Source: Stigmatella ashevillena
Lineage (GTDB): Bacteria; Myxococcota; Myxococcia; Myxococcales; Myxococcaceae
Reading direction: 5' to 3'
Length of the DNA: 64,000 nt
Assembly (NCBI RefSeq): GCF_028368975.1
Contig: NZ_JAQNDM010000002.1
Coordinates: 7,744,425-7,808,424 of the forward strand
The position numbers and the translations under genes are program-made. Below are positions 27,532-35,925 of the stretch, in pieces (within the stretch, counting starts at the first letter, position 1; each line of letters starts with the position of its first letter). The notes beneath the pieces are model-generated. The model worked only from the letters and a program-made list of their open reading frames with translations. It was not told the origin of the DNA and did no database searches.

Positions 27532-28398
27532 TCAGAGGGGGTCGATGGAGCGGCTCTTCCATTCAGGGAGATGTTGTTTCGGGTAGCTCACCTGCACGGC
27601 GCCATTCTCGAGGGAGCGCGACAGCAGGCGCAGATCATTGGGCGGAATGTGCTCGAGCAGGTCGAACGAGTGCGTGGCGATGACGACTTGGACAGGCCGG
27701 ACGCCCATCGCACCGGTCGACAACCGGCGCAGCATCCCAATCACCTGCCGGAGCAGGCGCGAGTGCAGCCCCCGTTCGGGCTCGTCCAGCGTGAGCACAT
27801 CGGGCAGCGGGGTCTGATACGGCAGGACCAGGAAGGCCATGAGATACATCACGCTCTCGGCCACCTGCCATGGCGTGAACCAGAGGTCCGGGTGCCACCG
27901 GTCCTGGAATCTCAGCTGGTGCGTGCGCGGTCCCGTCTGGTGCAAGCCCACATTCTGGAGGGAGGGGACCAGCAGGCACAGCTGGCTCACCACCGCCTCG
28001 CGCTGGGAGGGCGTGAGCGAGGAGAAAACGCTGGCGAGGTTTTCCCCGTTGGGGCTCAGCATCGTGACGCGCCCCATGGAGCTGTCGTTGCGCAGTGCGC
28101 CAAGGTCCAGTGCCAGACTCTGGACCGAGTGTCCATGCAAGGACATGGAATCGAAGGCCGAGAGCGGGAAGACGCGGCGGACCTGCTTTCCGTCCTCGAA
28201 GGTCCACTGGAGGGACATGCGCAGCGAGGTGTCCATGCGCCAGTAATCCGAGGGCTCGCACGCCAGCCGGTACTGCATTCCTTCGAGCACCGACGTCTTT
28301 CCGGAGGAACTGGCGCCCACCAGGACCGTGAGGGGCTGAAGCAGCAGCTCCACGTCTTTCAAACATCGGAAGTTTTCGAAATGGACCGAGCGGATCAT
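27532..28398 (-). CDS. AAA ATPase of the RecF/OLD-like (AAA_21) group
   Basis: Protein of 288 aa with an SMC/RecF-style split ATPase head: FENFRCLKDVEL start, Walker A VGASSSGKTS (about 28-37), signature-like segment in the middle, Walker B VLTLDEPERGLHSRLL (about 205-220), and a switch segment VVIATHSFDLLEH. It is compact, with no coiled-coil arm and no TOPRIM domain attached. Such genes occur alone or in defence and repair contexts; nothing adjacent points to one. It lies 103 bases upstream of the ABC exporter and is divergent from the amidase of the TOMM cluster. Confidence 0.85.
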   Translation of the reverse strand: MIRSVHFENFRCLKDVELLLQPLTVLVGASSSGKTSVLEGMQYRLACEPSDYWRMDTSLRMSLQWTFEDGKQVRRVFPLSAFDSMSLHGHSVQSLALDLGALRNDSSMGRVTMLSPNGENLASVFSSLTPSQREAVVSQLCLLVPSLQNVGLHQTGPRTHQLRFQDRWHPDLWFTPWQVAESVMYLMAFLVLPYQTPLPDVLTLDEPERGLHSRLLRQVIGMLRRLSTGAMGVRPVQVVIATHSFDLLEHIPPNDLRLLSRSLENGAVQVSYPKQHLPEWKSRSIDPL

Positions 28399-28684
28399 GG
28401 CCGTTCATCCTGCCAGGGTGATGTTACACGCTGGCGTTGTCTCGCCCCGTGGGGTGAACCCGTGTCCGGAAATGACGTGCTTCCGGTCTGCACGGCCTGT
28501 TCCACCGCCCCCCTGCGTGGACACAGGGTTTTGATTCTACTCACAGGTCATGTTTGATGCTGTTGAGAATTGTAGGACATGAAGTATCTGGAGACAAAGG
28601 GGGGAGCCCGGGAGTGTCAGGGTCTTGGATGGCAGGCCATGCGCTCAACGGTCTCGCCCCTTCTTCACAAGGGAGCCCCTGCGC

Positions 28685-30133
28685 ATGCACCTGAACGAGT
28701 ACATCCGGTTCGATGGAATGGGTCTGGCATCGCTCGTCCAGCGCAAGGAGGTGTCTGCCGCCGAGTTGGTGCAGACCGCCTTCAAGGCCATTGAAGTCAC
28801 CAATCCGGCGCTCAATGCCGTCATCGCCACGTTGGAGGACGAGGCCCAGGCCACTCTGGCGCGGGGTTTGCCTCAGGGGCCGTTCGCCGGGGTCCCCTTC
28901 CTGATCAAGGACCTGGGGGTGCACGCCGCCCACATTCCTTCTTCGCAGGGAACGCGGACTTTCAAGGGCTTGGCGCTTCCCCATGACACCGCCTTGATGG
29001 CGCGTTACCGCCGGGCGGGCCTCGTGCTGGTGGGCAGGACCAATGCGCCTGAGTTGGGGTTGAGCAACTCCACCGAGCCCCTGGCGTGGGGGCCGACACG
29101 CAACCCTTGGAATCTGAAGTTCAGTCCTGGAGGTTCCAGTGGCGGCTCGGCGGCGGCGGTGAGCGCGGGCATGGTGCCCATGGCCTACGGCAACGATGGC
29201 GGCGGCTCCATCCGGATGCCGGCCTCGATGTGTGGGCTCTTCGGAATGAAGCCGACCCGTGGCCGAATCACCTCCGGGCCCGACAGCGGGGAGTTGTTGA
29301 ACGGTTTCGGGGTCGAGCATGTCCTGACCCGTTCGGTGCGCGACAGCGCGGCGATGCTGGACGCCTCGGCGGGGCCCGCTGCTGGCGATCCGTATCTCAT
29401 CCCTCCGCCCGAGCGGTCTTTCCTGGAAGAGTCCCTTCGTGAGCCCGGGCGGCTGCGCATCGCGGTCTGCCGCAAGGCGCCCGCCGGAGACCCCGTGAGC
29501 CCCGAATGTCTGGCGGCGTTGGACGAGGCGGTGCGGCTGTGCGCCTCCCTGGGGCATGAGCTCGTCGAGGCGTCACCGCCCTACCAGGGCTCCCTTCTGG
29601 AGAACATCACCGTGACGCTCTGGAGCACCGCCATGGTGGGCTGGATGGAGGGGCTGGCGGCCCTGGCGGGGCTCACCCTCCGGGAAGAAGACTTCGAGCG
29701 GACCTCCTGGGCGGCCCTGGAGCATGGGCGCCGCGTGTCGGGGGCGGAGGTCCAGGCGGCGCTGGCAAGGCTCAATCAGTTCAGCCGTGGGATGGGGAGC
29801 TTCTTCGAGGAGTATGATCTCCTGCTCACGCCCACCTTCGCGCTGCCCTCCTTGCCGCTCGGGCTGCTGGATGCCAATGCGCCACTGACCTTTGTCCAGT
29901 GGATGCGGCGGCTCTACTCCTTCTGTCCGTTCACCACCCACGCCAACGCCACCGGCCAGCCCGCCATGAGTGTGCCGCTCTCTTGGAGCGCGGAAGGGTT
30001 TCCCATCGGCGCCCACTTCGTCGGCCGTTGGGGCGCGGAGGCCACGTTGTTCCGGCTGGCCGGCCAGCTCGAACGCGCCCAGCCCTGGGCCCACCGGTGG
30101 CCTGCCCATCACGCCGGCGCCATCAAGGCGTGA
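28685..30133 (+). CDS. Amidase-signature hydrolase
   Basis: Amidase of 482 aa with the Ser-cisSer-Lys triad: Lys75 (LIKDLG), cis-Ser and nucleophile in PGGSSGGSAAAVSAG (GGSSGGS at 149-155). The stretch NAPELGLSNSTEPLAWGPTR is close in style to 6-aminohexanoate cyclic-dimer hydrolases (NylA group), which open cyclic or linear amides. The start ATG 28685 (MHLNEYIRF) gives the family N-terminus; the open frame continues 20 residues upstream. It is followed on the same strand by the kinase/cyclase fusion and the RiPP precursor, so it may be a tailoring or immunity enzyme of that cluster, by position only. Confidence 0.9.
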   Translation: MHLNEYIRFDGMGLASLVQRKEVSAAELVQTAFKAIEVTNPALNAVIATLEDEAQATLARGLPQGPFAGVPFLIKDLGVHAAHIPSSQGTRTFKGLALPHDTALMARYRRAGLVLVGRTNAPELGLSNSTEPLAWGPTRNPWNLKFSPGGSSGGSAAAVSAGMVPMAYGNDGGGSIRMPASMCGLFGMKPTRGRITSGPDSGELLNGFGVEHVLTRSVRDSAAMLDASAGPAAGDPYLIPPPERSFLEESLREPGRLRIAVCRKAPAGDPVSPECLAALDEAVRLCASLGHELVEASPPYQGSLLENITVTLWSTAMVGWMEGLAALAGLTLREEDFERTSWAALEHGRRVSGAEVQAALARLNQFSRGMGSFFEEYDLLLTPTFALPSLPLGLLDANAPLTFVQWMRRLYSFCPFTTHANATGQPAMSVPLSWSAEGFPIGAHFVGRWGAEATLFRLAGQLERAQPWAHRWPAHHAGAIKA

Positions 30134-30240
30134 GGCGCACAGCAGGGTGGGGCAGGGGGGACACGTCTCGACAGTCCCTCCTTTCGTGGGATTGAATCTT
30201 TCCACACGGCTTTCACGCAGAGGCCGAAGGGTTTCTTATC

Positions 30241-33200
30241 TTGGATCCAATCGCAGCGGGCATGGTCTTCCAGGATCGCTACGAGATTCTCGCGAAGCTG
30301 GGGGAGGGGGGCTTCGGGGAGGTCTACCGGGCGCGTCAGAAGGTGACGCAGCACGAGGTGGCGATCAAGGTCCTGCGGACCTTCCATTCCACGGAGGAGC
30401 ACCAGGTCGCGCGCTTCCAGCGCGAGATGCAGGTGTGCGCCCAACTGTATCACCCCAACATCGTGCGGCTCATCGACTCGGGAAAGGCGGAGCCGGGCCT
30501 GCTGTACACCGTCTTCGAGTACGTGCCGGGCCGCACCCTGGCGGAGGTGCTGGCCACCGAAGGCGTCCTGGGGCCCGGGGAGACCGTGCACCTGATGCTC
30601 CAGGTGCTCGATGCGCTGAGCTGCGCGCACAACCAGGGCGTCATCCACCGGGATCTCAAGCCGCAGAACATCATGCTCTCTCAGACGGGGGTGCGCCGAA
30701 ACGCGATGGTGCTCGACTTCGGGTTGGGCACGCTCGCCTCGGGGAGCAAGGAAGACGTGGCGCGCATCACCCGGACCCACGAGATGCTGGGGACGCCCAC
30801 CTACGCGGCCCCCGAGCAGCTCCGGGGCGAGCCGGTGACGGCGAACTCGGATCTCTACTCCTGGGGGCTCATCTTCCTGGAGTGCCTCACCGGGCAGCGG
30901 GCGGTGGAGGGCGCCACCGTGCAGCAGGTGATCTTCAAGCAGCTCGGCCCTGAGCTTGTCTCCATTCCGAGCTGGCTCGAAGGCCATCGGCTGGGCCAGC
31001 TCTTGCGGAAGGTGACGAACAAGGACGTGAAGGCCCGGGAGGTTCCCGCCCCGCGCGTGGTGAGGGAGCTGGAGCTGTGCGCCGTGGAAGGATGGCCGAT
31101 GGGCGAGGGCAAGGGCATCGAGTCCATTCCCGCCCCGCTGCTGTCCTCGGGCACCCTCGATGGCCCGGCGCGTGGGGAGCGCCGCCAGCTCACCGCCGTG
31201 TGTTGCCACGTGAGCCTCTCCGCCGACGGGAGCGTGGAGGAGGACGAGGAGTTGGACCTGCTGCTGAGGTCCCTGCACGCATCCTGCGCTTACATCGCCC
31301 GCCGCCACGGCGCCCACGTGGGCAGCGTGCTCGGGGAGTGGATGCTGTTCTACTTCGGCTATCCCCTGGCGGCGGAGGACGACGCGCGCCGGGCGGCCCG
31401 GGCGGCGCTGGAGATGGCCTCGCAAATGGAGCGCAAGGGCGCGGAGCTGGTGAGTGAGGGCAAGAGCCGCCTGGAGTTCCGGGCCGGCATTCACACGGGG
31501 CTCGTCATCAGCCAGGATCCGCATGCGCACGCGCGTGCCGACCTGCCCGCCCTCGTGGGCTCCACGCCCAATGTGGCGGTGCGGATGCAGGCGCGGGCCG
31601 AGCCCGGCGCCATCCTTGTGAGTGAGGCCACTTCCAAGCTGCTGCGTGGGCACTTCGTCTTCGATGAGGCTCGCCGGGAGGAGGGGGCAGGGGGCAAAGA
31701 GGGCGGGAGGTTCCGGCTGCTCCACGAGTACCGGACCTCGTCCACGGGCGTCGATGGGAGCATCACGCTGCCGCTGTATGGCCGGTCCGAGGAGCTGGAC
31801 CTGTTGCGGCAACGGTGGGCTCAGACGGTGGGCGGGACGGGACAGAGCATCCTGCTGTCCGGCGAGCCGGGCATCGGCAAGTCGCGGCTGGTGCATGAGC
31901 TGGTCCGGAAGGTCCGTGGCACGCCGCACACCTTCCTCGAGTGCCGGTGCGCTCCGGAAGGCAAGAACAACGCGCTGTTCCCCGTGGTGGAGCTGCTGGA
32001 GTCCCTGCTGGGCCTCGGCCGCAACGCGAAGCCGGAGCAGGCCCTCGCGGCCATCGAAGCCCTGCTGACCCAGCACGGCTTCTTGCTCGCCGAGGCGATG
32101 CCCCTGGTGGCGGGCTTGTTGTCGGTGAGGGGCAGCTCGGGCCAATACCCGATTCCGGAGGTTTCTCCCCAGCGCGCCAAGGAGCTGACGCTGAATCTGC
32201 TGGTGTCCCTCTTCTTCGAGATGGCAGAGCAGCAGCCCTTGCTGCTGCTCGTCGAGGATCTGCACTGGGCGGATCCAACGACCCTGGAGCTGCTCTCGCA
32301 GCTCATCGAGGACTCCTCCACCACGCAGCTCTGCCTGGTGCTCACCGCTCGCTCGGAGTTCATTCCCTCTTGGCCCATGTCGAAGGTGCTCCAGGTGCAG
32401 CTGAGCCGGTTGGACCGGCAGCGCGCGGAGGAGATGGTGAGCGGGCTCACCCAGCAGACCCCGTTGCCCCGCGAGGTGGTGGAGCAACTGGTGAGCCGCA
32501 CCGACGGGGTGCCGCTCTTCTTGGAAGAGCTGACGCGCATGGTGATGGACGCCTTGCCCGCGCGCGGCAGTGAAACCCCCTCGCGTGTCTGGACTCCCAC
32601 CCGGCTGGCCATCCCCACCACCCTGCGCGACTCCCTGATGGCGCGGTTGGACCGGCTGGGGCCCGCGCGGGAGACGGCGCAGCTCGCCGCGGCGCTGGGG
32701 CGGGAGTTCAGCTACGAGGTGCTCCGGGCCGTCTCTCCCCGCCCCGAGGCGGAGTTGCAGCGGGACTTGAAGGCCCTGGCGGATGCGGACCTCGTCCACC
32801 GCCGGCGGGGCGTGCGCAATCCCAGCTACCTCTTCAAGCACGCGCTCATCCGGGACACGGCCTATGAGTCCATGCTCCGGCCCCTGCGCCGCGAGGTGCA
32901 TGAGCGCATCGCGGCCATGCTGGAGCGGCACTTTCCCGAGGTGGTGGGCACTCGCCCGGACCTGCTCGCCCTGCACCACGCCGCGGCGGACCAGAAGCGC
33001 CAGGCGCTGGACTATGCCCAGAAGGCGGCGATGGGCGCGCTGATGCGCTCGGCCAACAACGAGGCCGTCGCCCATGCCTCCGACGCACTGGACTGGCTGG
33101 AGGTGGTGGCGGATGAGCGGGAGCGCGCGCAGGCCGAGCTGGGGTTGAACGGCATCATCATTCCGGCCCGGATGAGCACCCACGGTTGGGCGGATGAGCG

Positions 33201-34269
33201 CATCAAGAACCGGATTGACCGCTCCCAGCAACTCGTGGATGCCCTGGGCGACACGCCCCAGGTGGCGCCCAGCCTGTGGGCGCTGGGGCTCTACCACCAC
33301 ACGCGGGGCCACCGCGGGGCGGCCCGCGCCGTGATGGAGCGGCTGCTGGCCATGGGGGAGCAGTCCGCGGACGACTCCCTCATCGTCATGGCGCTGTGCG
33401 GACTGGGCCACTGCCTCACGGTCGAAGGCCGCATGGCCGAGGCCCGGGAGTGTTTCGAGCGCTCCCTGTCGCTCTATGACGCCTCACGTCACGCGAAGCT
33501 GGCGGTCTACCTGGGGCTGGATCCGCGCGCGTATGCCCAGATGGCCATGGGGTTCCTGGTGTGGATGATGGGCTATGCGGACCTCGCGGCCACCTATGCC
33601 CAGTCCGCCCTGACCTGGGCCGAGGAGACGAAGCATCCCAGCAGTCTCGCGCTGGCGTATTTCTTCCACCTCACCTTCCTTCAGGCTCAAGGGGCCCGCG
33701 ACCAAGTCATCTCCCTGGGTGACAAGGCGCTGGAAATCACCCAGCGCTATGGTTTGCCCGCCAATGAGGTCTATTGCCGGATGGTGCGCAACTGGGCCGT
33801 GAGGGACCGGGACGGCCTGAGACGCGACATCGACGAGCTGCATCAGAAGCTGGGGGTGAGGCTCGCGATGACCTATTACAATTACCTGCTGGCGGAGCTG
33901 GAGTTCGACGCGCAGCGGTACAGCGCCGCCTTGGCAATCATCGACACGTTCCTGGGGGACGGGAGGCGCCCGGAAGAGCGCTATTACCTGGCGGATCTGC
34001 TGTGCCTCAAGGGCCGCTGCCTCCAGGCGCAAGGCGAATCCGGGGCCGCCGAGGCGTGTCTGAAGGAGGCCTTGGAGGTGGCGAAACAGCAATCAGCGAA
34101 AATGCTGGAATTGAAGGCAGCGAATGCGCTGTCTGAACTCTTCCAAGCGCGAGGCCAAACCGCGCAGGCCCGAGCGCTGCTCACGCCTTTGCTGGAATGG
34201 TTCACCGAGGGACTCCAGACGCCGGATGTCTCTCGTGCCCGAACCCTGCTGGGCCAGCTCGCCGCATGA
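30241..34269 (+). CDS. TOMM-system kinase/cyclase fusion protein with AAA ATPase and TPR region
   Basis: Protein of 1342 aa. Ser/Thr kinase domain at about 14-275 with intact motifs: GEGGFGEVYRA, VAIKVL, HRDLKPQN and LDFGLG. A nucleotide-cyclase homology domain follows at about 310-490, but the two metal-binding Asp positions look lost: CCHVSL replaces the usual CDL-type strand and LGEWMLFYFGYP replaces LGDG-type, so cyclase activity is doubtful. A signal-transduction ATPase follows (Walker A GEPGIGKSRL at about 541, Walker B LLLLVEDLHWAD) and then TPR-like helices to the end. Length and order match TIGR03903, defined by its presence beside TOMM precursors and cyclodehydratases. The start is TTG 30241; ATG 30262 is an alternative. 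Confidence 0.9.
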   Translation: MDPIAAGMVFQDRYEILAKLGEGGFGEVYRARQKVTQHEVAIKVLRTFHSTEEHQVARFQREMQVCAQLYHPNIVRLIDSGKAEPGLLYTVFEYVPGRTLAEVLATEGVLGPGETVHLMLQVLDALSCAHNQGVIHRDLKPQNIMLSQTGVRRNAMVLDFGLGTLASGSKEDVARITRTHEMLGTPTYAAPEQLRGEPVTANSDLYSWGLIFLECLTGQRAVEGATVQQVIFKQLGPELVSIPSWLEGHRLGQLLRKVTNKDVKAREVPAPRVVRELELCAVEGWPMGEGKGIESIPAPLLSSGTLDGPARGERRQLTAVCCHVSLSADGSVEEDEELDLLLRSLHASCAYIARRHGAHVGSVLGEWMLFYFGYPLAAEDDARRAARAALEMASQMERKGAELVSEGKSRLEFRAGIHTGLVISQDPHAHARADLPALVGSTPNVAVRMQARAEPGAILVSEATSKLLRGHFVFDEARREEGAGGKEGGRFRLLHEYRTSSTGVDGSITLPLYGRSEELDLLRQRWAQTVGGTGQSILLSGEPGIGKSRLVHELVRKVRGTPHTFLECRCAPEGKNNALFPVVELLESLLGLGRNAKPEQALAAIEALLTQHGFLLAEAMPLVAGLLSVRGSSGQYPIPEVSPQRAKELTLNLLVSLFFEMAEQQPLLLLVEDLHWADPTTLELLSQLIEDSSTTQLCLVLTARSEFIPSWPMSKVLQVQLSRLDRQRAEEMVSGLTQQTPLPREVVEQLVSRTDGVPLFLEELTRMVMDALPARGSETPSRVWTPTRLAIPTTLRDSLMARLDRLGPARETAQLAAALGREFSYEVLRAVSPRPEAELQRDLKALADADLVHRRRGVRNPSYLFKHALIRDTAYESMLRPLRREVHERIAAMLERHFPEVVGTRPDLLALHHAAADQKRQALDYAQKAAMGALMRSANNEAVAHASDALDWLEVVADERERAQAELGLNGIIIPARMSTHGWADERIKNRIDRSQQLVDALGDTPQVAPSLWALGLYHHTRGHRGAARAVMERLLAMGEQSADDSLIVMALCGLGHCLTVEGRMAEARECFERSLSLYDASRHAKLAVYLGLDPRAYAQMAMGFLVWMMGYADLAATYAQSALTWAEETKHPSSLALAYFFHLTFLQAQGARDQVISLGDKALEITQRYGLPANEVYCRMVRNWAVRDRDGLRRDIDELHQKLGVRLAMTYYNYLLAELEFDAQRYSAALAIIDTFLGDGRRPEERYYLADLLCLKGRCLQAQGESGAAEACLKEALEVAKQQSAKMLELKAANALSELFQARGQTAQARALLTPLLEWFTEGLQTPDVSRARTLLGQLAA

Positions 34270-34410
34270 TTTTTCTTGGGAACCAAGCAAGCAGACAAGC
34301 GCTCTGTTAGACTGAGAACGCGAACGCGGTCGGCGCTCGAAAGCCTTTGTCGAACGCTCGACGTGCTCGCGACTCACCCGCTCGCCACTGGACCCCCAAG
34401 GAGAAACGCC

Positions 34411-34743
34411 GTGAATAATGCCAACACTTCTGACATTCAGCAGTTTGGAACGGTATGGCCGCAATGCGTGGCGCGCGCGTGGCAGGATGCGCAATTCCGC
34501 GCGGCCCTGAAGCAGGACCCCGCAGCCACCCTCTTCGAATCTTATCAGTTCACCGTTCCTGCGGGCGTGGACCTCCAGATCGTCGAGAGTGACGACGCCC
34601 CGAGGGAGATGAAGGCGGAGACGCTGCGGATGGTCATCCCGCCCGCGCCCGCCATGGACATGCGGGAAGTCGCCCTGGTGGGTGCCGAGGCGCATGCGAA
34701 TTCCCCGGAAGACCGCATGATTCCCCTCACGTGTTTCTGCTGA
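34411..34743 (+). CDS. TOMM/NHLP-type RiPP precursor peptide
   Basis: Precursor of 110 aa. The leader resembles the nitrile hydratase alpha subunit (VWPQCVARAWQDAQFRAALK, then DPAATLFESYQFTVPAGVDL and LRMVIPPAP), the hallmark of NHLP leaders. The C-terminal end reads AHANSPEDRMIPLTCFC, so heterocyclisable residues are Ser98, Thr107, Cys108 and Cys110. Cleavage after an AHA-like site is plausible but unproven. The start is GTG 34411 with AAGGAG 7 bases upstream. The neighbours fit: kinase/cyclase fusion upstream, YcaO cyclodehydratase and amidohydrolase convergent downstream. Its last 17 bases overlap the 3' end of the amidohydrolase gene on the other strand. It probably belongs to or near TIGR03795. 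Confidence 0.88.
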   Translation: MNNANTSDIQQFGTVWPQCVARAWQDAQFRAALKQDPAATLFESYQFTVPAGVDLQIVESDDAPREMKAETLRMVIPPAPAMDMREVALVGAEAHANSPEDRMIPLTCFC

Positions 34744-35914
34744 CGGTGTCTGCTTTCTCGGCAAGGCCGTAAAAGCGAGCGGGGTTGTCCCAGAGGAGTT
34801 TGTGAATGGCTTCCTCGGACAGCACCGTTCGCAACCCCATGACGTGGTCCACGATGTTGTCTCCGTGGTCCGCATGCGGGTAATCCGAGCCAAACAGGAG
34901 ATTGTCCGTACCGAGAAACCGGACAACCTCCGCAATGCCAGGCTCTTCGGGCTCGATGGAGGCGAAGCACTGGCGCCGGAAGTACTCCGAGGGCTTCATC
35001 CGGACATTCTCTGCCACTTCGCCCGCCATGTATTGCCACGTGGCATCCATGCGCCAGAGCCAGTAAGGCAGCCACCCACAACCTGCCTCCAGGATGCCCA
35101 CGCGCAGGCGGGGGTGCCGCTCCAGCACGCCGCCTTCGATGAGGGTCAGCAGGGCGAGCATCGCCTCCAGCGGGTGTGATGAGGCATTGAGGGCAAAGCG
35201 GGTCTGGAAGCGATCCGCGCCGGCGGTGGGAAGCCGCGCATGGCTTCCCTCGTGAAGGGTCACGGCCATGGAGAGGCGCTCGCACGCGGACCAGAAGGGC
35301 TCGTAGTCCGGGTGGGACAACGTCCTGTTGCCCACGGGGTTGGGGGGCAGCACCACGGCCCTCCAGCCGAAGCCCGCCACGCGCTCCAACTCGCCCACCA
35401 TCCGCGCGGGCTCGTGCAGGCTGAGGACGCCCACGCCGCACAGGCGCTCGGGGGCGGGTTGGCAGAAGTCCTTCAGCCAGTCGTTGTAGGCGCGGGCGAA
35501 GGCCGAGGCGCGCACGGGGTCCATGCCGTCAATGCGCAGCAGGAACGAGGCCGAGGTGGGATAGAGGAAGGCCAGGTCCACGCCCGCGCTGTCCATGGAG
35601 CGCAGGTGGTTGGCGGCGGTCGCCCCCAGGGCGGCGCCCCCGGGCCGCTGGGCGAGGCTCCAGGCCACCTCCACCATGGCCCGCTCGGACAGCTTGTTCC
35701 ACACCGGCTGGCCATCGAGCATCAGCGTGGGCATGGGGGGAATGAGCCCCTTGGGGCCGAGCCGGGCCACGCGCTGGTCCAGGGACTCCGGGGGGGCGAG
35801 CACCTGGTGATAGGGGGCTCCGGCCCGGTACTCGGCGGGAAGGTACTCCTGCCACATTCCGGGGGGCTCCAGGACGTGTCGATCCGCATCCAGCAGCCGG
35901 AGTCCTTCGCGCAT
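34727..35914 (-). CDS. ACMSD-type amidohydrolase of the TOMM cluster
   Basis: Metal-dependent hydrolase/decarboxylase fold (Amidohydro_2), 395 aa. Metal ligands are visible in LLDADRHVLEP near the N-terminus (DxH), the His in VTLHEGSHAR and the Asp in FGSDYPHAD. The family contains decarboxylases and hydrolases acting on ring or amide substrates. It lies 11 bases after the YcaO gene on the same strand, so the two form an operon, and a role in maturing the peptide, its C-terminus or a cofactor is likely. Its final codons overlap those of the precursor in antisense. Confidence 0.9.
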   Translation of the reverse strand: MREGLRLLDADRHVLEPPGMWQEYLPAEYRAGAPYHQVLAPPESLDQRVARLGPKGLIPPMPTLMLDGQPVWNKLSERAMVEVAWSLAQRPGGAALGATAANHLRSMDSAGVDLAFLYPTSASFLLRIDGMDPVRASAFARAYNDWLKDFCQPAPERLCGVGVLSLHEPARMVGELERVAGFGWRAVVLPPNPVGNRTLSHPDYEPFWSACERLSMAVTLHEGSHARLPTAGADRFQTRFALNASSHPLEAMLALLTLIEGGVLERHPRLRVGILEAGCGWLPYWLWRMDATWQYMAGEVAENVRMKPSEYFRRQCFASIEPEEPGIAEVVRFLGTDNLLFGSDYPHADHGDNIVDHVMGLRTVLSEEAIHKLLWDNPARFYGLAEKADTVSRNT

Positions 35915-35925
35915 GGGGCAGCTCC

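Noticed and set aside
27532..28398. AAA ATPase considered as part of an anti-phage defence system
   Set aside because: No nuclease, TOPRIM or other defence partner is adjacent. The neighbours are an ABC exporter and a RiPP cluster, so there is no contextual support.
30109..33411. Minus-strand open frame of 1100 codons opposite the kinase/cyclase gene
   Set aside because: It mirrors a strongly supported plus-strand gene with intact domain motifs. The antisense translation is Arg/His/Gln-rich with no recognisable domain, a usual artefact of high GC at third codon positions.
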